Of a stretch of 20,989 bases of DNA, positions 8,629 to 14,688 are shown piece by piece; the first letter of the stretch is position 1; the number at the start of each line of letters is the position of its first letter. The position numbers and the translations under genes are program-made. A model generated the notes under the pieces. It was not told the origin of the DNA. It made no database searches and saw only the letters and a program-made list of their open reading frames with translations. The stretch is from Legionella genomosp. 1 (GTDB taxonomy: Bacteria > Pseudomonadota > Gammaproteobacteria > Legionellales > Legionellaceae): assembly GCA_945901965.1 (NCBI GenBank), contig CAMDMN010000007.1, forward strand, positions 1 to 20,989. Direction: 5' to 3'.

Positions 8629-8990
8629 AATACACAATCATTAAGCTCGTAAGTACACTCAAACCCGCCGAGACTTTTGCGCCAATTATAATCTGTATTT
8701 AGAGGAGATCTTACATTTACTTGCCACCAAATTGAGTAATACCCATGAGAGTTATCATAAGTACATAATATACCGCGACCTAAACCTGCCATTAAAATAT
8801 TCGCTCGAACAAAGTGAGCATTAGGATCACCTTGTGGACTATTTTCAGAAAATGGATTTTGTTCCCAAGGTTTTGGTATTTCTCCCCACCTAAGCGAGCT
8901 ATTATTAGGATCGGGGCATACAGCTGCTTCAACTAATGGTGTTGATAAAAACAAAGATAGAAATAAAAAATTTAATATAAATTTATTCAT
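8616..8990 (-). CDS. Small secreted protein, DUF3757-like
   Basis: 124 residues with a clear Sec signal peptide: MNK, a hydrophobic core of about 15 residues, then VEA before AVCPDP, with cleavage near residue 22-23. The mature part has four cysteines (CPDP, LCTY, ECTY, DCVF), which could form two disulfides in the periplasm or outside. It is rich in aromatic residues, with a central YYSIWWQV stretch. The pattern CPDP...SSLRWGEIPKPW...NPF...IL.AG.G resembles small DUF3757 proteins of unknown function as I remember them; a profile search would be needed to confirm this. An extended -10 lies just upstream. The gene converges on the phosphatase-like gene and shares its last 13 bp. Confidence 0.75.
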   Translation of the reverse strand: MNKFILNFLFLSLFLSTPLVEAAVCPDPNNSSLRWGEIPKPWEQNPFSENSPQGDPNAHFVRANILMAGLGRGILCTYDNSHGYYSIWWQVNVRSPLNTDYNWRKSLGGFECTYELNDCVFYPG

Positions 8991-9021
8991 GAATTACTAT
9001 ATAAATAGTTAGGTATAGCTA

Positions 9022-9030
9022 ATTATAACA
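9022..9030 (-). promoter_or_regulatory. Extended -10 promoter for the small secreted protein
   Basis: On the minus strand TGTTATAAT (TG-N-TATAAT) lies 32-40 bp before the ATG at 8990. No good -35 is seen, as is common for extended -10 promoters. Confidence 0.5.
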
Positions 9031-9083
9031 TACAACTGCCATACCCTTTTTATCTAAAACAAAGATTAATTTTAGATTACCCA

Positions 9084-9111
9084 TTGTAACGCAAAGGTTC
9101 TTTGCTATAAT
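9084..9111 (+). promoter_or_regulatory. Promoter of tRNA-Leu
   Basis: TTGTAA (9084-9089), a 16-bp spacer and a consensus TATAAT (9106-9111) are followed by a GC-rich discriminator (GAGCGCC). The last is a usual mark of stable-RNA promoters. Transcription would start near 9118, just before the tRNA. Confidence 0.75.
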
Positions 9112-9121
9112 GAGCGCCTGT

Positions 9122-9208
9122 GCCGGGGTGGCGGAACTGGTAGACGCGCCGGATTCAAAATCCGGTGGTGGTGACACCGTGTCGGTTCGATTCCGACCCT
9201 CGGTACCA
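9122..9208 (+). tRNA. tRNA-Leu (anticodon CAA)
   Basis: A class II tRNA of 87 nt with encoded CCA. Acceptor GCCGGGG (9122-9128) pairs with CCTCGGT (9198-9204), including G-U pairs, followed by discriminator A and CCA (9206-9208). The anticodon stem CCGGA/TCCGG encloses TTCAAAA, giving CAA at 9156-9158 (codon UUG). The long variable arm has a GGTG/CACC stem. The T-arm is GTCGG-TTCGATT-CCGAC (9181-9197). tRNA-Leu(CAA), leuX in E. coli, is a known integration hotspot, which fits the integrase scar downstream. Confidence 0.97.
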
Positions 9209-9238
9209 TTGAGTACTTTTGTAATAGTTCTCAATGGT
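9205..9238 (+). terminator. Hairpin overlapping the tRNA 3' end
   Basis: ACCATTGAG (9205-9213) and CTCAATGGT (9230-9238) form a perfect 9-bp stem with a 16-nt loop. The 5' arm includes the tRNA discriminator and CCA. No U-run follows, so this may be a processing structure or a duplicated att-like border rather than a classic terminator. Confidence 0.4.
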
Positions 9239-9343
9239 TCTAATTAGTACGTAACGCATTGATTATTATTGAAATAACACTGACTTCTTCTTCTCAAATC
9301 CTTCTCAACTATTCGTTAATTTTCGTATTTAACCGCAAGTACT

Positions 9344-9364
9344 TTGGGTAAGATCTTGGGTAAG
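9344..9364. repeat. Tandem TTGGGTAAG direct repeats (possible integrase arm sites)
   Basis: The 9-mer TTGGGTAAG occurs at 9344-9352 and 9356-9364, a 12-bp period, 51 bp before the integrase-like start codon. Tyrosine recombinases of islands at tRNA genes commonly bind such short direct repeats near their gene. The assignment is inferred from context. Confidence 0.45.
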
Positions 9365-9414
9365 CTTTTTGTTTACTCCATATTCAAAGTAGCTGCTTAG
9401 TTGAGGTAACTGCA

Positions 9415-9519
9415 ATGCTTTCAGATGCAAAGATTAAATCTTTATCTGTGTGTGGCAGGATGGACGTGCGGTTTGGATTCAGCCTGAAAACATTCAAATT
9501 CAGACCAAATAGTATTTAA
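9415..9519 (+). pseudogene. Integrase remnant (N-terminus of a P4-type tyrosine recombinase)
   Basis: A 34-codon frame starts at ATG 9415 with a GAGGT Shine-Dalgarno 7 nt upstream. Its first ten residues, MLSDAKIKSL, are the hallmark N-terminus of P4/DUF4102-type integrases. After that the sequence no longer follows the family and stops at 9517-9519. A full integrase has about 400 residues, so nearly the whole gene has been lost. It points away from tRNA-Leu(CAA), about 200 bp downstream of it, exactly where island integrases sit. I read this as the scar of an excised or decayed genomic island. The last 24 residues could come from a junction with unrelated DNA. Confidence 0.65.
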
Positions 9520-9531
9520 AAAGCGATAAAA

Positions 9532-10854
9532 TCATCTCGAGATGGCTTTTGAATCAGGCTCTGAAAACCCTTGATTACGCAGCTCTCCATCAAGGATACA
9601 CTTACTAAATACCAGATCCTTTCTAAGAATAATTAAAAATGGTACGAATCCTAAAGCAAGGATTGCTGAAATTTGATATAAACCAACCCAACCTAACCAT
9701 GCTTGCAATGATGCGGCTAGTGGACCTGAGATTATTCTAGGTATGGTGGCGATGGCTACAAAAATTGAAAATTGTGTGGCAGTATAACGCTTATCAACTA
9801 GTCTCATAAATAATGCAACTAAAGCTGTAGATCCCATACCTGCTGCAAAATTATCAAAAACTACTGCAGTTGCGAATAAGCTTAAATTTTTCCCAACAAT
9901 TGCAAGAATGATAAAAAGTACGTTAGTTAATGCCTGCAAGATTCCAAAAGCTAGTAAGGCTTTAAATAATGACCAGCGAATCAATATTATACCTGCAGCT
10001 AAACCACCTAATAAAATCGAGGTGATTCCCATCATTTTATTAACATATGCTATTGTATCTAATGAAAACCCTAAGCCTTGAATTAAAAATGGCATAACAA
10101 TTCCACTAGTTGTTGTGGTAAATGCTTCACCCAGTTTATAAAAAAATATAAAAAATAATAATGAAATTATCCCTTTTCTTGCCAAAATCTCTTTAACTGG
10201 AGCGATAAAAGACTCTCTAATTGTAGATGGATGTGTAACTGGTAATGAAGGCTCAGGGCTAAAAAATGTAGCTATCATGCCAAACACCATTAAAAAGCCC
10301 ATCAATCGATATGATAAAGCCCAACCATAATGCTCAGCTATTATTAAAGAAACACCACCTGCTACTAATAAAGCTAGACGATAACCAAACACTGCTATTG
10401 AGGCACCAAGAGCATGTTCAGCTTGAGGAAGGTACTCAGTACGATGTGCATCAATAGCAACATCTTGCGTTGCAGAAAAACAAGCTAGAATAAAGGCTAC
10501 GCTCGCCATAAGATAAGGCGATGTTGTTGGTGAAAACCACGCTAAAACATTAAATCCTACTAAGAGTAATGACTGCATAGTAAGGATCCAACTTCGTCTT
10601 TTCCCGATTGAAAAAATTGAATATCTATCTAATATTGGTACCCATAAGATACGATAAACATATGGAAGACCTAAGAGACTTAAAAATCCAGTAGCCATAA
10701 CAGACATGCCAGAACTTGCAAACCATGCCTGGAGAGTGCTACTAATTAATGCGAGCGGAAGGCCTGAGGAAAAACCTAAGGTAAAAACAATAAGTAAACG
10801 TTTATTCATAGATAGAAAACTCATTATTACACTGGTAAAATTATTATATAACAT
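9532..10854 (-). CDS. ampG: AmpG-family muropeptide permease (MFS)
   Basis: An inner-membrane transporter of the major facilitator superfamily. Characterised AmpG imports GlcNAc-anhydroMurNAc peptides for cell-wall recycling. It has 440 residues (E. coli 491, which has extra C-terminal helices) and about 12 hydrophobic segments. Family blocks are LGFSSGLPLALISSTLQAW, WVPILDRYS, GKRRSW, the ACFSATQDVAIDAHRTEYLP loop and the FDNFAAGMGSTALVALFMRL segment. The start at 10854 has AAGG 6 nt upstream, but that AAGG belongs to repeat A2. The internal ATG 10809 (MNKRLL) begins at the conserved region and is equally likely, because a TATAAT-like box lies between them. The last ~23 residues are odd: residues reading CILDGELRNQGF are encoded by a half copy of repeat A (9564-9600). 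Confidence 0.88.
   Translation of the reverse strand: MLYNNFTSVIMSFLSMNKRLLIVFTLGFSSGLPLALISSTLQAWFASSGMSVMATGFLSLLGLPYVYRILWVPILDRYSIFSIGKRRSWILTMQSLLLVGFNVLAWFSPTTSPYLMASVAFILACFSATQDVAIDAHRTEYLPQAEHALGASIAVFGYRLALLVAGGVSLIIAEHYGWALSYRLMGFLMVFGMIATFFSPEPSLPVTHPSTIRESFIAPVKEILARKGIISLLFFIFFYKLGEAFTTTTSGIVMPFLIQGLGFSLDTIAYVNKMMGITSILLGGLAAGIILIRWSLFKALLAFGILQALTNVLFIILAIVGKNLSLFATAVVFDNFAAGMGSTALVALFMRLVDKRYTATQFSIFVAIATIPRIISGPLAASLQAWLGWVGLYQISAILALGFVPFLIILRKDLVFSKCILDGELRNQGFSEPDSKAISR
9564..9600. repeat. Repeat family A, half copy inside the ampG 3' end
   Basis: 37 bp with 33 matches to the right arm of copy A2 (10907-10943). It lies wholly within the coding frame and supplies codons for CILDGELRNQGF near the C-terminus. 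There is no opposite arm nearby. Confidence 0.85.
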
Positions 10855-10856
10855 GC

Positions 10857-10943
10857 GTAGCCTTGATGTAGCGCAGCGTAATCAAGGTTTTCAGTGCTAC
10901 AAATCTAAAAACCCTTGATTACGCTGCGCTACATCAAGGCTAC
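10857..10943. repeat. Palindromic repeat family A, copy 2
   Basis: Perfect 31-bp arms at 10857-10887 and 10913-10943 with a 25-nt loop. The core is that of copy A1, with GTAGCGCAGC in place of GCAGCCGCAGGC in the middle, a change present in both arms and so compensated. It ends 2 bp from the longer ampG start codon. Confidence 0.95.
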
Positions 10944-10958
10944 ATTCGCTAATATTCA

Positions 10959-11024
10959 GTCTTTGCGAGAAGCATCTAGTGGCCTTAAACGACGCTGGAT
11001 TGCTTCTCTAACGCTCGCACAGAC
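10959..11024. repeat. Palindromic repeat family B, copy 1 (degenerate)
   Basis: GTCTTTGCGAG (10959-10969) is mirrored by CTCGCACAGAC (11014-11024) with one mismatch. Inside are GAAGCATCTAG and CTGGATTGCTTC, which are imperfect complements. Family B recurs at 13731-13817 and 20907-20989. Palindromes of this type (GTC-TTTGCGAG...GAAGCAATCCAG) are widespread intergenic elements in proteobacteria. Confidence 0.85.
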
Positions 11025-11029
11025 GAAAG

Positions 11030-11070
11030 TTAGCTTAACGTTGTGCCATTAGGCCAAGTCCTAACCTACA
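11030..11070. repeat. Repeat segment C, copy 1 (linked to family B)
   Basis: 41 bp that match the reverse complement of 20864-20904 at 32 positions; shared blocks are TTAGCTTA, GTGCCATT and AACCTACA. In both places C lies 2-5 bp from a family B palindrome with the same relative orientation. A second AACCTACA follows at 11078-11085. Confidence 0.75.
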
Positions 11071-11199
11071 GCTTTTCAACCTACATAAGAGTTGCGCTCT
11101 TATTATACACAATCATTAGTATAAAACCTAATTCACAAGATCAACTTATACTTTCACAGCAAAAAATTCGTCATAAACGAAGAAATTAGACTTAAATAA
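11071..11199. other. Remainder of the mip/ampG gap
   Basis: Apart from a small hairpin (ATAAGAG 11085-11091 with CTCTTAT 11097-11103) I see no gene, RNA or clear promoter here. Confidence 0.4.
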
Positions 11200-11223
11200 G
11201 GGATAAATTTAAGAATTTACCCC
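11200..11223 (-). terminator. Probable terminator of mip
   Basis: On the minus strand GGGGTAAATT (11223-11214) pairs with AATTTATCCC (11209-11200), a 10-bp stem with one G-U pair and a 4-nt loop (CTTA). It is followed by a short T-rich stretch (TTATTT). It lies 16 bp after the mip stop. Confidence 0.55.
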
Positions 11224-11238
11224 TAAAAATTAAAGCTA

Positions 11239-11925
11239 TTATTTCTTTGCAGAAATCAAATGAATATTAAAAATTAATGCTTCATTTGGTCCAATTGGTC
11301 CGCCAACAGAACGTTGACCATAAGCTAAATTAGCTGGAACATAGATTTCCCAAGTAGATCCAACTGGCATTAATTGCAGAGCTTCAGTCCAACCAGGAAT
11401 TACTTGTGATAGCTTAAATGTAGCAGGCTTGCCTGTTTTTTCAGTGCTATCAAAAACTTCACCAGATATTAATGTACCTTTATATTCAACAGTAACATTG
11501 TCATCTTTGCCTGGCTTAGCCCCAGTTCCATTTTTAATTATTTTATACTGTAAACCATCAGCAAGAGTTACAACCCCTTCTTTAGCTTTATTTTTAGCAA
11601 GGAATGCTTCACCTTTAACTTTGTTTTCTTCGGCTTTCTTATTAAATTCTGCTGTACGTTTTTCCATTAGATCCTTTTGGAACTTATTCAACACATCTTT
11701 CATTTGTTCATCAGTTAATTTCAAAGCAGAACCGCTCATACCATCTTTTATCCCTTCTGCTAAAACAGTTGGATTAACTTCAATCCCTTGGCTTTTAAAA
11801 TTCTTGCCTAAATCAGAACCAATACTATATGACAGTTTGTCTAAATCAGTATTAAGCGCATCAGCTGCATTAATTGCTGTTGACATTACAAGGCCCAAAG
11901 CCACAGCAACCAGTTTAATCTTCAT
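11239..11925 (-). CDS. mip: Mip-type FKBP peptidyl-prolyl cis-trans isomerase
   Basis: A surface or periplasmic prolyl isomerase of the macrophage infectivity potentiator family. Legionella Mip helps intracellular infection and tissue passage. It has 228 residues (L. pneumophila 233). A signal peptide (MKIKLVAVALGLVMSTAINA, cleaved before ADAL) is followed by an N-terminal dimerisation region (24-85, with LSYSIGSDLGKNF), a long charged helix (85-115) and the FKBP domain (120-228). Pocket residues are visible in VEYKGTLISGEVFDS (Tyr148, Phe158, Asp159), VIPGWTEALQLM (Val175, Ile176, Trp179) and LAYG (Tyr202). AAGGGG (minus strand, 11932-11937) is a good Shine-Dalgarno. The gene is monocistronic, divergent from the GT39 gene across 194 bp. 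FkpA/FklB would be alternative names, but the full architecture fits Mip. Confidence 0.93.
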   Translation of the reverse strand: MKIKLVAVALGLVMSTAINAADALNTDLDKLSYSIGSDLGKNFKSQGIEVNPTVLAEGIKDGMSGSALKLTDEQMKDVLNKFQKDLMEKRTAEFNKKAEENKVKGEAFLAKNKAKEGVVTLADGLQYKIIKNGTGAKPGKDDNVTVEYKGTLISGEVFDSTEKTGKPATFKLSQVIPGWTEALQLMPVGSTWEIYVPANLAYGQRSVGGPIGPNEALIFNIHLISAKK

Positions 11926-12002
11926 AAAAATCCCCTTTTATTTTTCTTTATAAAAAAATCCTAACATATTTTACCTAAATAAAAATAAATCATCTTAATA
12001 AC

Positions 12003-12018
12003 GCTAAAACATTTTAGC
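12003..12018. promoter_or_regulatory. Palindromic operator candidate between mip and the GT39 gene
   Basis: GCTAAAA (12003-12009) and TTTTAGC (12012-12018) form a perfect 7-bp dyad with a 2-bp centre. It lies in the 194-bp divergent region, about 80 bp from mip and 100 bp from the other start. The cognate regulator is unknown. Confidence 0.35.
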
Positions 12019-12119
12019 CTAAATTCATAAAAAAATGCCAGGTAATTTTATATATAAAAATACAGTGCGTTAATTAATGCTTACTGATAAAATCATGCTT
12101 TTCATGAAGTTAAATACTT

Positions 12120-13679
12120 ATGAACTATTTAAGTCGATTAAGATTATCGATTAACCAAACTTTAAACTTTCGTAACTCAATTAAATTTATTACAAATTTA
12201 AATTTTTTGACATTAATCTTAATTATTTCTGTTATTTTACGTCTATTCAGTATATCTAATGCTAATCTAATTGCTGAAGAAGCTTATTATTGGAATTATT
12301 CAGAACATCTTGATTTTAGTTATCTTGACCACCCTCCCATGGTTGCCTTACTAATAAAATTAACCACATCAATATTAGGGACGAATGAATTAGGGGTGAG
12401 GCTATCTACATTACTTTGTTGGGGACTAAGTGGCTTTTTTAGTTTTAAACTTTCTAATTTAATTGCTAAAGGTTCAGGATTATACGCATTATTTCTACTA
12501 GCTGTTTTACCTTTTTTCTTTATCCATTCTCTAATTATTACACCTGATGCGCCTTTGATGGCTTGTTGGTCAGCAGCTTTATATTTCTTGTACCGCGCAT
12601 TGATTTTAAATGAAGCCCGACATTGGTATAAAGCAGGTATTTGGCTTGGGCTTGGGATGTTATCTAAATATACAATTATTCTATTGGGGCCTGCCACATT
12701 AATTTTTCTCGCTATAAACCGACAATCTCGCCAATGGTTTTTGCGGAAAGAACCTTATCTTTGTGCCTTAATTACTATATTAATGTTTACTCCTGTCATC
12801 TATTGGAATTATAAACATAATTGGGTCTCATTTATATTTCAATCTGTTAGAAGAATTGAAGATGTTTATATTTTTTCTTTACATAAATTTATTGGATTAT
12901 TAATTCTTTTCTTATTACCCACTGGGGTATTTGCATTTATTGAATTTTTCAAAAAAAATAACCACAATAAATATAACATTGATAAAATCAGCATTAAATT
13001 TATGCGGGTTTTTACTTTATTTCCTCTGGCTGTTTTCGCAACTTTTAGCCTAACTCACGAATTAAAATTTAACTGGATAGGCCCTAGTCTTTTAGCAATT
13101 ATTCCTTGGATTGCTATAATGATTAAAGATACTAAAAATTCATCTTCTTTCAATATTCGCAATATTTCTCTTAGTGGTTCAACATTGGTTTTATTTTTCT
13201 ATGCAATTATTTTATTGACTATTAATTTTGGGACACCAAAAATTTTCTATAATAATTTCTTTAGCAAATATATTTCTTGGTCAGATTTTACTAAAGATAT
13301 AGAAATTATCGCTACTAACATTTCAAAAGATAATAATGTCATACCTTATATTGTGCCGTTAGATACGTATTATATAAACAGTGAGCTTAGGTTTTATCAA
13401 ACAAAATTCTTAAAAAATGGTGAGTCAGATATAACCTACCCAGTTGTTGGTCGACATATCTTTGGACATGAAAGTTTAATGTATCGCTATTGGGAAACTA
13501 ATAACTCTTTCAGTGGCAAGACGTTAATTCTTCTTTCTAATAACATTAATGATTTTAATAATCCAAATATCAAAGAAAAAACTTCTGCATTGTCAAAACC
13601 GTACACTATATGGGCGAAAAGCCCGTATCAGGGAGCGAAAATAACACCTTATTATTATCAAATAGTTCGAATGCAATAA
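12120..13679 (+). CDS. Integral-membrane glycosyltransferase, GT39/PMT_2 (ArnT-like) family
   Basis: 519 residues, strongly hydrophobic with about ten predicted membrane segments; the first is at ~28-46. Members of this GT-C family move a sugar from a polyprenyl-phosphate donor onto lipid A, a glycan or a protein on the outer face of the inner membrane. The signature loop after the first helix reads EEAYYWNYSEHLDFSYLDHPPMVA (53-76). The position usually occupied by the catalytic Asp (DEAYYW) is Glu53 here, a conservative change. Further family blocks are GVRLSTLLCWG, ITPDAPLMACW and GLGMLSKYT. Substrate cannot be read from sequence. A likely donor-making partner, a GT2-GtrA protein, lies about 1 kb away on the opposite strand. 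The stop codon is inside a target-site duplication of a MITE-like insertion. Confidence 0.85.
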   Translation: MNYLSRLRLSINQTLNFRNSIKFITNLNFLTLILIISVILRLFSISNANLIAEEAYYWNYSEHLDFSYLDHPPMVALLIKLTTSILGTNELGVRLSTLLCWGLSGFFSFKLSNLIAKGSGLYALFLLAVLPFFFIHSLIITPDAPLMACWSAALYFLYRALILNEARHWYKAGIWLGLGMLSKYTIILLGPATLIFLAINRQSRQWFLRKEPYLCALITILMFTPVIYWNYKHNWVSFIFQSVRRIEDVYIFSLHKFIGLLILFLLPTGVFAFIEFFKKNNHNKYNIDKISIKFMRVFTLFPLAVFATFSLTHELKFNWIGPSLLAIIPWIAIMIKDTKNSSSFNIRNISLSGSTLVLFFYAIILLTINFGTPKIFYNNFFSKYISWSDFTKDIEIIATNISKDNNVIPYIVPLDTYYINSELRFYQTKFLKNGESDITYPVVGRHIFGHESLMYRYWETNNSFSGKTLILLSNNINDFNNPNIKEKTSALSKPYTIWAKSPYQGAKITPYYYQIVRMQ

Positions 13680-13868
13680 TAGAGCAGGCAAACGCATCTA
13701 AATTTTTAACATTATTTATGTTTTAAAACCCGTCTTTGCGAGCATAAGCGAAGCAATCCAGTGACCTTAAGGTTCACATAAAGGTCACTGGATTGCTTCA
13801 CGTTGTTCTCAAAGACGACATGCAGATGATATATGGTTCATAAGATGCGTTTACCCTGAATAATAGAG
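13675..13868. mobile_element. MITE-like element with 10-bp target-site duplications
   Basis: The direct repeat AATAATAGAG flanks the element at 13675-13684 and 13859-13868. Immediately inside are terminal inverted repeats: CAGGCAAACGCATCT (13685-13699) and, inverted, CAGGGTAAACGCATCT (13858-13843), differing by a C versus GT. The 174-bp body has no coding capacity and contains family B copy 2. A 10-bp duplication fits several IS families, IS4 among them. The left duplication includes the stop codon of the GT39 gene. Confidence 0.8.
13731..13817. repeat. Palindromic repeat family B, copy 2
   Basis: A perfect 19-bp inner dyad (13750-13768 with 13781-13799; GAAGCAATCCAGTGACCTT) is enclosed by an 8-bp outer dyad CGTCTTTG/CAAAGACG (13731-13738 and 13810-13817). 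It lies in the middle of the MITE-like element and between two convergent genes, so it may also terminate transcription from both sides. Confidence 0.9.
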
Positions 13869-13889
13869 TTCCTGCATAACCTAAAATTA

Positions 13890-14549
13890 CTACCTCCTAA
13901 ACGAAGATCCATTGTCGTAGGCATCACCATCCGGTTCATAATCTGGTTTTTCTACCACAGGAGTTATAATTGATTCTCTCAACAATGAACGCTCCTCATA
14001 GGGACGTTCTTCACTACAGCAATTAATACGTTCGGGTAAGTCATAATGTGCAAATTCAGGATTATCCATAAGAGAGTTATTCTTCGCCATAGTTAAATAT
14101 TTTTCTGCCTCCGCATATTTTCCTTTGTCAGCAAAATACATTCCTTGGTGAAGTAAACTTGGAATAAATCCACTATCGGCAAGGCTATTAAGAGTTTCAA
14201 TAGCTTCAGCAACATTTTTATCTTCAGCAACTCCATTTCCTTTTGCTAATTGTTTTGCTGCACGTTCATACATTGCTAAAACGCAATGCTGTTCTGCAGC
14301 TTCTTCCAAATCACCACCAAGATTAAAAACATGCCTCAGATACGTCTGCTCCCCACTATTTTTATCTTTTATACGTGAATCATTAAGAAATTCTCTTATA
14401 TGAAGAAGTGTCGCTTTTGCAGCAACTGGATCACTTCTTTCAGCATCCATATCTTTAGTTAGAATACATAAATTCTTAAATAAAGTATTGGGCACCTTAA
14501 TATCTTGCATAATACGTTCCATGTGCTTTTTCACTTTTAAAGCATCCAT
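13890..14549 (-). CDS. Sel1/TPR-like repeat protein of unknown function
   Basis: 219 residues, soluble, with no signal peptide. The middle (about 90-165) reads like two helical hairpin repeats: ...AMYERAAKQLAKGNGVAEDKNVAEAIETL, then LADSGFIPSLLHQGMYFADKGKYAEAEKYLTMA. This matches the Sel1/TPR pattern of alternating small residues and helix ends. The C-terminal ~45 residues are proline- and acid-rich and probably disordered. The start is firm: AAGGAG lies 6 nt before the ATG at 14549. Sel1 proteins in Legionella (LpnE, EnhC, LidL) act in host interaction, but this one is short and the link is only suggestive. Its 3' end is 21 bp from the MITE duplication. Confidence 0.65.
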   Translation of the reverse strand: MDALKVKKHMERIMQDIKVPNTLFKNLCILTKDMDAERSDPVAAKATLLHIREFLNDSRIKDKNSGEQTYLRHVFNLGGDLEEAAEQHCVLAMYERAAKQLAKGNGVAEDKNVAEAIETLNSLADSGFIPSLLHQGMYFADKGKYAEAEKYLTMAKNNSLMDNPEFAHYDLPERINCCSEERPYEERSLLRESIITPVVEKPDYEPDGDAYDNGSSFRR

Positions 14550-14589
14550 ATTTATCTCCTTTTAGACTTAATTTAATAGTCTTAATTTA

Positions 14590-14617
14590 AGATTAGTACA
14601 TAATTTTTTTTTATCAA
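14590..14617 (-). promoter_or_regulatory. Candidate promoter of the Sel1-like gene
   Basis: On the minus strand TTGATA (14617-14612), a 16-bp A-rich spacer and TAATCT (14595-14590) lie about 40 bp before the ATG. Downstream of it lie two direct copies of CTTAATTTAA (plus strand, 14567-14576 and 14581-14590). Confidence 0.45.
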
Positions 14618-14688
14618 GAATATTTTCGCAATCATGTCGCAATCAACCCATTAAAAACACTTGCAACATATCCAAAGAAGTCAAAAAA

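Noticed and set aside
9019..9234. 71-codon minus-strand frame containing GTEGRNRTDTVSPPPDFESG
   Set aside because: It is the antisense of tRNA-Leu; this translation is a well-known false gene.
9519..9550. Terminator of ampG formed by AAAAGC/GCTTTT around the CATCTCGAGATG palindrome
   Set aside because: The stem is weak and overlaps the stop codon; possible but not convincing.
10706..10918. 70-codon plus-strand frame ending in repeat A2
   Set aside because: Antisense to ampG; its end is only the repeat read through, with no ribosome site.
11429..11953. 174-codon plus-strand frame
   Set aside because: Antisense shadow of mip, which has clear Mip/FKBP domain content and a Shine-Dalgarno.
12320..12697. 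125-codon minus-strand frame inside the GT39 gene
   Set aside because: Antisense shadow; the plus frame carries the family motifs and membrane helices.
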